From Heloderma charlesbogerti (taxonomy: Eukaryota > Chordata > Lepidosauria > Squamata > Helodermatidae), in NCBI GenBank assembly GCA_026122225.1, contig JANEZZ010000464.1:27501-91500 (forward strand): 64,000 bases of DNA. Reading direction: 5' to 3'. The notes under the pieces are model-generated. The model was not told the origin of the DNA, made no database searches, and saw only the letters and a list, made by a program, of their open reading frames with translations. Each line of letters begins with the position of its first letter. The stretch's first letter is position 1. This document shows, piece after piece, positions 10,776-64,000 of the stretch. The position numbers and the translations under genes were made by a program.

Positions 10776-11120
10776 GGGGCCGCGGTGGCTTAGTGGTCAA
10801 GGCGCTGAACTGCAGACTGGAAGGTTGGCAGGTCAGCAGTTCGAGACCCGAGTGCCGCGTGACGGAGTGAGCTCCCGTCTTCAGTCCCAGCTCCTGCCAA
10901 CCTAGCAGTTCAAAAGCAAGAAATTGCGAGTAGATAAATAGGTACCGCCTCGGCGGGAAAGGTAACAGCGTTCCGTGCACCTCGGTGTTCAGTCATGCCA
11001 GCCACATGACCACGGAAGCGTCCTCGGACAGCGCTGGCTCTTCGGCTTAGAAACGGGGATGAGCACCGCACCCTAGAGTCAGACACGACTGGTTGGGGAC
11101 ACCTTTACCTTTTACCTTTT
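10776..11120 (+). repeat. tRNA-derived squamate SINE, full length with 13-bp TSD
   Basis: The element starts ggggccgcggtggcttagtg (tRNA head with box A) and has a box B-like agcagttcgagaccc. It continues through a tRNA-unrelated body (aggtaacagcgttccgtg, cagcgctggctcttcgg) and ends in acctttaccttttacc repeats. A perfect 13-bp duplication, tatggcataaatt, flanks it at 10763-10775 and 11121-11133. The intact duplication implies a fairly young insertion. I recognise the family as common in squamate genomes but will not fix its published name. Confidence 0.92.
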
Positions 11121-11146
11121 TATGGCATAAATTAGGGAGGGATCAT

Positions 11147-11335
11147 AGCTGTGTTGTTCGATCCCATGCTTTGCATGCAGAGGGTCCCAGATTCAGTCCC
11201 TGGCATTGAAGACTGTGCCCAAGACCCTGAAGGGCCGCTGCCAATAATAGCAGACAATACTGGCCAAGTGGACAAATAGTTTGGATTGGTATCAGGCAGT
11301 TCCCCCTGTTCCTGTTCAGGTCCACACTACTCTAG
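11147..11335 (+). repeat. tRNA-like SINE, degraded
   Basis: The text ccatgctttgcatgcagagg, agattcagtccctggc and later ggtatcaggcagttccc matches the plus-orientation layout of the SINE at 63375-63559: a box B-like region first and the cagacc/ataaggcag-type end last. It is diverged. Confidence 0.5.
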
Positions 11336-11559
11336 GCCTCGCTTCCGCATAAATATGCAGAGGATTTGGCTGCACAGATACAACCCTGTGTTTATTTACT
11401 GATGCCCCCTGTTTCACAGATAGTGTTCAAAGAGGCTTACAAACCTTTAAAACAGGGGCTAGGAAACGCCTTTTTTCTGTCAAGACTAGCATTCCCTCAT
11501 GGGTAATATGTGACTGCATGAGGGTAGTGGACATGAGCACCCTCTCTTCTCTGTTTCTG

Positions 11560-11985
11560 ACACCCCATCTCTCTCTCACACACACACTTTCTGGCACTCC
11601 CCTCCCTCTGTCTAACACCCCCCCCTCTTTCTCCCTCCTTCCCCACCGTTTGTCTCTCTCTGACACTCCCCTCTCTCTGATACCCCCTTCTCTCTCTCTT
11701 TCTGACACCCCTTCTCTCTCTCTCTCACTCTCTTTCTGATACCCCCTCTCTCCCTGACACCCCTCCTCTCTTTCTGATATCCCCTTCTCCCTCTCTAACA
11801 CCCCTTCTCTCTCTCTTTCTGACACCACCTTCTCTCTCACTCTCTTTCTGGGATTCCCTTCTCTCTCTTTCTGCCACCCCTTCTCCCTCCCTCCCTCCCT
11901 CTGGGATTCCCTCCTCTCTCTCTCTCTAATACCCCCTCCCTCTTTCTGTCACCCCCTTCTCTCTCTCCCCCCCCCCCCCCGCCGT
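11560..11985 (+). repeat. Polypyrimidine CT-rich tract
   Basis: This is about 425 bp of almost pure pyrimidine on the plus strand, made of irregular runs of ctctctctttctgacacccc and variants, ending in a poly-C run at 11970-11982. The open frames through it (73 and 137 codons on opposite strands) are low-complexity artefacts. Confidence 0.9.
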
Positions 11986-13035
11986 CTCCCTCTTCTTTCC
12001 TTCCTGCCCACTGGACTGCCAGGGGAGAGATAGATCACTCTTGCTAGAAATCTGAATCGATTGCAGAGGGTTTTTGAAAGCTGGCTGAGGGCTACATGCA
12101 TGATCATAACTGGAATTCTCCCCACCCTGCCCGCATGCTTACTATTTGTAATGGGAGTTTTCCTCCATTGGGAATACAAATGGAACTCGAATCAGGAACA
12201 CAGCTGAGACAAAGGCTCCCACACTAGCTATTTCTTTCTTAAAAATCAACCACCCATGGGCAAACAACGCGAGAAATATCACGTCTGATTTGCAATGTGA
12301 AACCTCTGAATTGCAATTCATCAAGCAGTTCAGTTCTATCCCCTGTGGCCTGAATCAGGATAAAGGTGTTCTGTTTTGTTTTGAATTATCGCACTACATG
12401 GGTTAACCAGCTCACCAATGCAAGGATGCCTGTGTTATCACTTGAGGAGAATGGCCACTGTTAATAATATAATTAGCATGTCCTGTACTTCCTACATTTC
12501 ATTTCCTTCTGTCCATACTGTTTATAAACCCAACCCAACCCTCACCGTGTGTGTGTGTGTCTATACATCTGTAACTCAGGATAACAATTCCTACATTTGA
12601 TGAAGTCAACTCCGGTCTGCAAAAGTTTATGCCACAATAAATGTGTAGGTAAGACACATTTGTTATCTTTTGTAAGCCACCTGGGGAAGGCTTTCCCTTG
12701 AAAGGCAGCATATAAGTCATTTAAATAAAGAAGAGAGCAAGGGTCTGGCAGGGGCGGGGGGGGGATAGGATATTTCCGATTCCTGGATCCAAGGTCGGAG
12801 ACAGTTTCCGAGGTCGGAGCCAGGAATCCGAGCTCCAAGGCTTACAGTCATCCCCATAGGACTGCGCCCCAAATAAATAAAGAGTAGAACCTCCACATTC
12901 AGAGGTAGCATACCTCTAAATATCAGGCTGAGATCAGATGTCAGAAGAAGAGAAGGCCCGCATTGCTCTGCTCTGGAGCTCCCCAGAGGCTTCTGGCATG
13001 CATCCATTGCAGATGGGGTGTGGGACTAGTTCAGT
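11986..13035. other. Non-genic stretch
   Basis: No gene or clear repeat is visible except short simple-sequence stretches, for example the GT run near 12548-12560. A LINE-like 3' tail lies at about 12665-12730 (aagccacctggggaaggc, then catataagtcatttaaat). Confidence 0.4.
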
Positions 13036-13565
13036 GTGTATCATGCGAGCTCCATGCTATTCTTAGAAATGTGGGAGGCTGTCATAGTCTCTTTGTTCTC
13101 TGCTAATCCATTAAAACAGAGTGGCCATTTGGCTACTGCTGTCTGCAGCAGGAAGCACCATCTTGTGGAAAACTCCCCATCTTCTAGCCTTCACGGACCT
13201 TGTAAACAGCAACCGCGGTGTCAACAGAAGCAGGCAGCCTGTACATATGCCAAGGCAAAGCCACCTCGTCATCAGTCCGGAATATCGATCCTCTCTGTTT
13301 GCGGAGGCAGGCTTCAGGTCCGCCTTGGCATCGATTCTGCACCAAAGCGATGTGGGCCTGTTTGCCATCGCAAAGGCCGTCGCCGCAGAAACAGAATGGG
13401 GGATGTGTGTGCCTGTGTGTATGCTGCGTAAGTGCTGAAAGGAGTCGCTGCTTCCCAGGAGGAGCATCAAGCAGAGGAAGAGACCAACCTGGCCCATCCA
13501 GGGGCAGTTGCCAGGAGTTTACTTCCTCGTCCCTGCAAAAACGAACACTTGGCTCCAGCAACTGA
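13036..13565. other. Unassigned stretch with open frames in five readings
   Basis: Five overlapping frames of 105-131 codons coexist here on both strands (13036-13431 +, 13121-13438 +, 13218-13565 +, 13111-13497 -, 13184-13561 -). None resembles a protein I recognise, and I see no splice-site or codon pattern that favours one. The sequence is not obviously repetitive. Confidence 0.4.
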
Positions 13566-14181
13566 CAATTGCCCAGGGGCTGAAGGAAGAAGGGGATAGA
13601 AACACTCTGGATCGAACAGCCACCATTTGCTAATCAAGCAAAAACACCAGCAAGGGAAAATGAGCCAGGCCTGAAGTGCATTCAAATGCCAATATTGCTC
13701 ATCGTCTTGTTCCGGTCTTGGAGAACTCATCACCCTCCTTTTCCTTTCCCTTCCACTCACCGTCCCTTGGGTGTCCTGTGTTTTTAGTTTGGACACCTGA
13801 TGGCAGCGCTTGCTCCTCTTTTTGATTAATCCGAGCTGCTTTAGGAGACCATAATTGTCTGAAGAGAAGGATAAAAATGCAGTCGAAAAATAATCTACCT
13901 GGCTGTTCGGAGTCCCAAGATGTGTTAACCCCCCCCTTCCCGGAAAGTTTATTATTATTTAGCAGGAAAATGGCACACCTCTTAAGTTGTGGCCCTGGAT
14001 ATCGCTGTCCATGATTTGCCCAGGTGACCTGAGAAGAGTCTCAAAACAGCAGACGATTCGAGACAGATCTTAAGTGTTTGTCTGAGGATGTGCAGAGTGT
14101 TAGGGAAGACCTCACAGGTGGAAGGTCCTGCAATCCAGGCCATGTCTGTAGTCCTGTAAGCCCAGCTCAGCCTTGGATGAC

Positions 14182-14506
14182 TAGTGGTTAAGACGCTGAA
14201 CTGCAGACTGGAAGGTCGGCAGGTCAGCAGTTTGAGACCCAAGTGCTGCGTGACGGAGTGAGCTCCCATCTTCAGTCCCAGCTCCTGCCAACCTAGCAGT
14301 TCGAAAGCAAGAAATTGCAAGTAGATAAATAGGCACCGCTTCGGCGGGAAAGGTAACAGCGTTCCGTGCGCCTCGGTGTTCAGTCATGCCGGCCACATGA
14401 CCACGGAAGCGTCTTCGGACAGCGCTGGCTCTTCGGCTTAGAAACGGGGATGAGCACCGCACCCTAGAGTCGGACACAACTGGTTGGGGACACCTTTACC
14501 TTTTTA
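14182..14506 (+). repeat. tRNA-derived squamate SINE, head-truncated
   Basis: The copy follows the element at 10776 closely (gacgctgaactgcagactgg, tagcagttcgaaagcaag, aggtaacagcgttccgtg, gacacctttacctttt). It lacks the first bases of the tRNA head and has no clear target duplication. Confidence 0.88.
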
Positions 14507-14580
14507 AACTAGGTTTACTCAGAAGCACTGAGATGAATGGAACTCACTTCCTAGAAATCTGCTCAGGATTGCATTGTCTA
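14507..14580. mobile_element. Palindromic MITE fragment, GCAATCCTATG-related
   Basis: The text taggtttactcagaagcac and ctgctcaggattgcattg resembles the arms of the palindromic elements at 50262 and 51471, in which tactcagaagtaagtcc-type arms pair with each other. Fragmentary. Confidence 0.4.
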
Positions 14581-14927
14581 GGTGCTATACAAGTCTCAGG
14601 TCGCATCTAGGAGCTTCCCTCTCCCCCCTTGCTTAACATCCAGCATGATGAAGAGTTCTGGAGAACTCGAAAGCTTGCTCATAAAAGTTGTGACTTTTCA
14701 GTTGGTCTTAGCAGCCCGCCTGTGGATTTTGGATTTTCTCTTTTGGATCAGCACTGCTCCCTTTGCTTTTTATATACTTCAAGATACTTTGCCTTTACAC
14801 TTCCTATTCTTTTTCCTTTTGCAGGTTGCGTCTTATGAGAGCAAAAAGGCACTTTCCACATGCTCAGAAGCCCTAAGCTGAAGGCGTCACGAAAAGCTGG
14901 CAACTTACCTTACTCCTTTCTGTAAAG

Positions 14928-15045
14928 CAGCCTTTGCCAACCTGGGCCCCTCTAGAAGCATTGGACTACAACTCCCATCATGCTGGCTGGGGCTGATGGG
15001 AGTTGCAGCCCCAAACATCTGGAGAGTAGATGTTGGGGAAGGCTG
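14928..15045. mobile_element. hAT-like palindromic MITE with 8-bp TSD, upstream of the promoter
   Basis: This 118-bp element starts cagcctttgccaacctgg and ends ggggaaggctg. Its inner arms pair: actacaactcccatcatg against gctgatgggagttgcag. An 8-bp duplication flanks it, ctgtaaag (14920-14927) and ctataaag (15046-15053), with 7 of 8 matching. That length is typical of hAT transposons. Related copies lie at 17153, 18127, 26107, 44439 and 58655, with partial ones at 45148 and 52917. It lies about 0.4 kb upstream of the CpG-rich region. Confidence 0.82.
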
Positions 15046-15179
15046 CTATAAAGTATGGGGACATTACAGATCAGCCTTAGAGGCTAAAGATTATAATAAT
15101 ACACTTTCTATATATTTGTGCATGGCACAAATGCCATTTTTCAGGCTCTGAGAAGCAGCTAGTGATCAACAACCAATAG

Positions 15180-15181
<2 letters not shown>

Positions 15182-15224
<43 letters not shown>

Positions 15225-15225
15225 C

Positions 15226-15257
<32 letters not shown>
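15182..15257 (+). repeat. Compound (TA)n-(CA)n microsatellite
   Basis: About 40 bp of alternating TA is followed by an interrupted tata/caca stretch and then a CA run to 15257. It lies just upstream of the GOLIM4-like promoter region. Confidence 0.97.
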
Positions 15258-15429
15258 TCCTTATACAAAAAGTCCCCCACAGCAGGTTACATGCAATCAG
15301 TAAAATATGACAGTCCCTGCTTGCAGGCTTATAATGTAAAAAAAAGACAAGACACACAAGGAAAACGGTCTGGGGAGGGAAGAGGAAAAAATTAAGTCTT
15401 TCAGCAGGACGTCTTTCAGCTCCCAGCCT

Positions 15430-15990
15430 GGTCATGAAACTAAACAGAACCCACCCCCCATGTCCGGAGGCACTCTCCCTGTGCGTACCAAATGCTGGAG
15501 ACAGACCAGAAGAGCAGGACGCCCCGTTCACGCCCGGAGGCTTGACTCTGGTCTGTCCTCCGCTGGAAACGGATCGCTGGTCCAGATACGAACTCTTGCT
15601 CGGAGCCGGCGGGACGGTTCTGGGTACTACCGCCGGATGCAGTTGACACACAAGCCTGTCCAGCGGTGTCCAACGGGGCTTACTTCTCAAGGAATCCTGC
15701 GATGAACTCTCACGTCCTCTCTCTCCGTGCAAAGCAACGCACTTTCCTTCCACGCGTAATTGTGATCCTGCCGCCGCCGCCGCCGCATCCCCTCCCCCCG
15801 CTCCCCCCCTTTGAGCCCTCCAACGTCCAGCCCCTTTTTCTGATCTCCAGCTGCCTCCCCTTTCCTTCCTAGTTCAGCTCCGCCCACCTCCGCATCCTTC
15901 TTCCATCAACCTCTCTCTCGCTCTTTCCAAATCGCAAAACTGTCCCCCCCCCCCCTTGCCTATCCCCTATCCTCGCCTCCGCTATTCCAG
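15430..15990 (+). promoter_or_regulatory. CpG-rich promoter candidate of the GOLIM4-like gene
   Basis: This stretch is visibly richer in CpG than its surroundings (ccggaggc, cacgccc, gccggcggg, cgcgtaat). It contains a CCG triplet run at 15771-15786 and then a C-rich pyrimidine stretch to about 15955. I see no TATA box, which fits a broad housekeeping-type promoter. The transcription start and any 5' UTR intron between here and 16814 cannot be fixed from sequence alone. A 195-codon minus-strand frame over this region is probably a product of the low stop-codon density. Confidence 0.55.
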
Positions 15991-16231
15991 TCATCAATGC
16001 AAGTTGCCTATACCGGGGGGCGGGAACCGGATTTTGCATTTTTGCAGCAGCGGCAGCAGCAGCCTCCAGATCCTGTGGTCAGTTTCCTGGTCAATTTCCT
16101 AGTCAATTTTAAGCTTCCCTTGGGAACGCTGTTTCCTCTCTCTGTTGCAAATGGTTGCAAATTTAGGGGAAAGGCAGGCAGGGAGGGAGGGATCAAACCT
16201 AAATCGCCTCCCAATCGCTTTACAAATATTA

Positions 16232-16236
<5 letters not shown>

Positions 16237-16275
<39 letters not shown>
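16237..16275 (+). repeat. (AT)n microsatellite near the promoter
   Basis: About 39 bp of uninterrupted AT dinucleotides lie between the CpG-rich region and the start codon. If transcription begins upstream in the CpG region and the leader is unspliced, this would be part of the 5' UTR. Confidence 0.97.
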
Positions 16276-16276
<1 letters not shown>

Positions 16277-16813
16277 CTTTTCCCGGTTTGAGGGTGGGAG
16301 GGAAGGGTATGGGAACTCTTCAAAGTGCGAAGAAACTTTTGTTATAAAGAGATACTGGGTTGTGTGTTCTTGGCTTTAAATTCTCTTTTCCTCCTCTCCA
16401 GCGCAAGGAAAAGGAAGTTTTAAAAAAGTTTCTCCTGCTTCATTGATGTGCACACCTGGACGCAAGGAGAAGAAAACGCACGGCAAAGAAGCCAGGAACT
16501 TCTGGGAGAAAAGGGCTTGTGCTTTCATTTTGTTAAGGTTGTTCGTTGGAGAGAACTCCTTGGCTTGAGAAAGCGGGCTAAACTGCCTTTTCTTTTTAAT
16601 TCTGACGCAGACTATGCGGACTGTCAAGCTAGCCTCGTCCTGTAAAGAGGAAAGAGAAGAAAGATCTTCTCTCTGGGAGAATTTAGAGGGGATTTTTACA
16701 GACTGGTAGTCCAAAGGAGGGGAAACGGGTGCGGTGTGCAAAATCCAGACCAGATGGTACAGTGGTGAAGAAAGAACTGGAAAAGGACATCTTTTTGTGA
16801 GGAAGCTCCTGTG

Positions 16814-61479
<44,666 letters not shown>

Positions 61480-62345
61480 GTATGTGCTGTCATGGGGTTA
61501 AAGGGCCCCAGCTTGGTGAACATCATGGAATCCTCCTCCCCCTGTGCCTGGCCATTGTCTTCATCTATACATCCATTTGCAACATCTGCTATACCAGCCT
61601 TGGGCAATCTTTTAGGTTGCTTACTGTCATCGTACAAGGCCGACTGAAGCATCATATAAAAGCAGAGGGCACACCAACATGCAGGGAAACGGTGGTTTCC
61701 GCAGTTTGCTCCCTGCCCCCAAATCAGATAACCACAAGCTTTGAATCCTTTGCAGCCCTTGGCCGCTCTTGCCCTTCAGTTAGTTGAAAAGAGCTCACCC
61801 TGAGCCTTATGTTCAGCTGCTGAGGTGCTATGGAATGTCTGTGAACATTCAAACTGCTCAGAAGTTTTTAGTAAGCCGGTACAAAAGACTTAAGGCCCAG
61901 AATGTTGCGATGCTCATTTTCTTTTAGAAATTGTGGCGCGCGGTGTGTGCATGCGTGCATTCTGGATTGGAACCATGGTTCACAGGGAGAGAGGGACTGA
62001 CCCATCTTCTGTGTCATTTTCCTGCCAAAATCCCCCCTCCCCTCCTGCAAACCTATTTGTCCCTGGAGGCAGACTTCGCTGCAATGGCACCAAATAGCCA
62101 AATAGCAGGTTGGTAGGGCAAAAAAGGAATGGGAGGCGGAGGGCGGAATGGCTCCGCACTGCAGACCCAGTCGAGATCTCACCCCCTTAATGATGCAACG
62201 TCTAATAATAAACCCAGGATAGACTATCCCATGGCAAATGTATTGTCTGTTCTAGGCCTTGGGGACAGACAGTATAAAGTATTGTTTGTGGGGAAAAATT
62301 GCAGTGAAGGACACGGGCAGCATTCTTGTAGAGTTGGTAAACAAA
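61480..62345. other. Intron 9, no further exon recognised
   Basis: No further GOLIM4-like exon was found here. An acceptor-like ttttcttttag at 61916-61926 is followed by a frame (phase 2) that closes at a stop within about 25 codons and has no fitting content. The remaining acidic C-terminus is expected beyond the window. Confidence 0.5.
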
Positions 62346-62349
62346 TATT

Positions 62350-62740
62350 AGACCATAGTAGTAGGAATAGTAACTTTATTGGTTAGAGCCATAGGGCGCC
62401 ACAATGTACATAAAAAGAAACACAGGACAGCCACATAGTTATATCTACATACATACACATATCCAGCAGAACATCCCCCCTACAGCTTTTGGGATTTGGT
62501 GCATATTCCTTTGCCGCCAAGGCAAATTTTGCTACCTGGACGGTATCAGTGCCGGAGAGAGGAACACAGACGTGATCTAAGAGGGGTCTATTGGACAGAG
62601 ATCGGAGAATAATAGCAAGACATTTATGCCCAGTATGGTCACAGAGGGAACATCTTAGTAAGTAATGGGAAACATCCTTGATCTCCCCAGACCCACAAAT
62701 ACAAAGCCTTTGGTGGACGGGAGTGTTAACCCTCCAGTGT
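62350..62740 (-). pseudogene. Non-LTR retrotransposon ORF2 C-terminus and 3' end
   Basis: On the minus strand an open frame of about 115 codons runs from near 62733 to a stop at 62385-62383. It has RLCICGSGEIKDVSHYLLRC, a C-x-C-x8-H-x4-C zinc-knuckle-like motif, then LSNRPLLDHVCVPL and VAKFALAAKEYAPN. After the stop comes a short tail with ccaataaagttactattcc. This is typical of the end of a LINE ORF2 after the reverse transcriptase. The clade is uncertain. There is no early ATG because the element is 5' truncated. Confidence 0.65.
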
Positions 62741-63370
62741 TAGACTGTGTGTATGAATGGTGTGTGTGCGTGTTCTGGTTTTGTGATGGTATACAGTGTA
62801 TTGGAAGCCTGCTGTCTTTTGGTAGCAGGCTGGTTCACTCCTTTCTCATTAAGAGGCATTAAGCTGTATATCGGAAGTGTTGCTTTTTCGTGCTTTTCTC
62901 TAATTAATCAGTAATCCATCAGACTCTGTGGGAGAAGCCCGAGCAGAGAAAGTGTTTGTCTTTCCCCCGCCGCCCCCCCCCCCCGCCGTCAAGGTTATAT
63001 GGTAATTGGGAAGCAGCAAGTAAGTAGGAGCCAAGTACGATAATAATGCATTTGGAACTCTGTTTTCCCAAAGCGTCGGCAAAGCTGGAAAGGGAACTTG
63101 GGGCAGGGTGCTGATTTTCTGCACAGTTGCGATCACCTCGTACATAAAATAGTTCCTTCAGCTCTGGCTCCAAGGAATCCATCAGCCCCCAGAGCCTCAA
63201 CTTTCATTAATACTATCCAAGTCTCTAGTCTCTTGGTGCTGCTTCAAGAAACTTCCAAGGGGGAAACGTAGAGTATTTTGGCAATCGAGGGAACCTGGCT
63301 GGCTGGGGTCTCTGCTCAAAGGCAGATGCTGAGTATGATGCTCCATGTGTTTAGGTTTGGGGTAGTGGGT
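62741..63370. other. Non-genic intronic stretch
   Basis: A C-rich low-complexity patch lies at 62966-62990. No gene visible. Confidence 0.35.
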
Positions 63371-63374
63371 GTGG

Positions 63375-63559
63375 AGAGACCACAGCTCAGTGGCAGAGCC
63401 CCTGCTTTGCGTGTGGAAGGCTCCTGGTTCAATCCCCAGGTAGGTCTGTGAAGGTCTCCTGTTTGAAATGCTGGAGAGTTGTTCCCAGTCAGAGTTGTAG
63501 ACACCATGGCCCTTGATGGGAACCAAAGGTCTCACTTGGTATAAGGCAGCTTCCCATCC
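63375..63559 (+). repeat. tRNA-derived SINE, plus orientation
   Basis: It has a tRNA-like head (gaccacagctcagtggcaga, box B-like ggttcaatcccc) and ends at ttggtataaggcagcttccc. It is the plus-strand counterpart of 43972-44182. Confidence 0.8.
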
Positions 63560-63564
63560 ATAAT

Positions 63565-64000
63565 CTTTTACCCAAAGATATGGAATTTGTAAGTCCTAGA
63601 AAGCCCTACACGGCTTGGGACTGCAATACCTGATGGCACGCCTCTCCCGAAATGAACCTACCTGTACTCTATGTTCAGCATCTAAGGTCCTCCTCCGGGC
63701 GCCTCCTCCCAAGGGCATCTCAGAAGGCAGCAGTGAGGGAGAGGGCCTTTTCAGTGGTGGCCCCCTATCTGTGGAACGAGCTCCCCAATGCGGTCCGTCT
63801 GGTGCCAACATTATTATCTTTTCAGCACCTCTTTTCCCAGGCATTTGGCAGCACATGATGGGCTTGTCCTGGATGTGTCTTTAGTTATGACTGACTGCTC
63901 AAAGTTGTTTTTAGTTATATGTTGTTTGTGTATATTGTCTGTGCATTTAAACTTCGTATATTGTATTGTAAATGGCTTTTAAAAACTTTGTATAGTGTAT
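63565..64000 (+). pseudogene. L2-type LINE ORF2 end, cut by the window edge
   Basis: The frames contain VRERAFSVVAPYLWNELPNA and VRLVPTLLSFQHLFSQAFGS, the L2 C-terminal tail, then the 3' UTR tgtctttagttatgactgac, ttgtttttagttatatg. It is the same subfamily as 2865-3300. The 3' end lies beyond 64000. Confidence 0.85.

Noticed and set aside
10776..10860. tRNA gene
   Set aside because: The box A and box B-like motifs are the head of a SINE with a 13-bp target duplication. No cloverleaf or anticodon context is credible.
11427..11840. 137-codon minus-strand frame rich in Glu, Arg and Gly
   Set aside because: Translation of the CT-rich tract. Low complexity only.
15166..15753. 195-codon minus-strand open frame opposite the promoter
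   Set aside because: It crosses the CpG-rich region and ends in TA/CA microsatellite-encoded dipeptide repeats. The openness is explained by composition.
61927..62010. Possible exon 10 after ttttcttttag
   Set aside because: In the required phase it closes at a stop within about 25 codons, and the content does not resemble the acidic C-terminus of GOLIM4.

Overview
This is a vertebrate nuclear DNA window, most likely from a squamate reptile (lizard or snake). The evidence is the spliced gene with GT/AG introns of up to about 20 kb, and a reptile-style repeat mix. That mix holds CR1 and L2 LINE remnants, MIR-type CORE-SINEs, a 345-bp tRNA-derived SINE of the kind common in squamates, hAT- and Harbinger-like miniature transposons, and solo LTRs. 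There is no operon, CRISPR array, intact tRNA gene or rRNA gene. The species call is an inference from repeat types.

Only one protein-coding gene can be supported. It is on the + strand and encodes a GOLIM4 (GPP130)-like Golgi integral membrane protein. Nine coding exons were recovered at 16814-17000, 37693-37767, 41590-41639, 44341-44394, 51759-51909, 52780-52862, 54264-54416, 57088-57375 and 61322-61479. Every junction keeps the reading frame and uses GT/AG sites. Together they encode 399 residues plus two bases of the next codon, and the gene runs off the right edge. The protein has a 12-residue cytosolic tail, one signal-anchor segment, a long lumenal coiled coil, and the start of a polar C-terminal region. 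It is clearly GOLIM4-family but more diverged than I would expect for the GOLIM4 orthologue, so it may be a paralogue.

Layout: 1-15.4 kb is non-genic and repeat-rich. It includes a tandem array with regular octamer motifs at 7955-8520, a long perfect-type hairpin at 4831-5011 and a CT-rich tract at 11560-11985. A CpG-rich, TATA-less promoter candidate lies at about 15.43-15.99 kb, and exon 1 coding starts at 16814. Intron 1 (17001-37692) carries CR1, LTR and hAT remnants, a 5S rRNA/CR1 chimeric SINE, and a 625-bp palindromic element inside a CR1. Introns 2-8 carry solo LTRs with intact target duplications, L2 copies in both orientations, microsatellites and an L1-like remnant. The right end holds a minus-strand LINE end and an L2 cut by the window boundary.

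The most notable non-coding theme is a group of non-autonomous hAT-like elements. They share TAGGGATGT-type ends, have roughly matching 8-bp target duplications that I could locate, and carry self-complementary cores that differ greatly from copy to copy. Two of them interrupt older repeats (a MIR and a CR1), which gives a relative insertion order.
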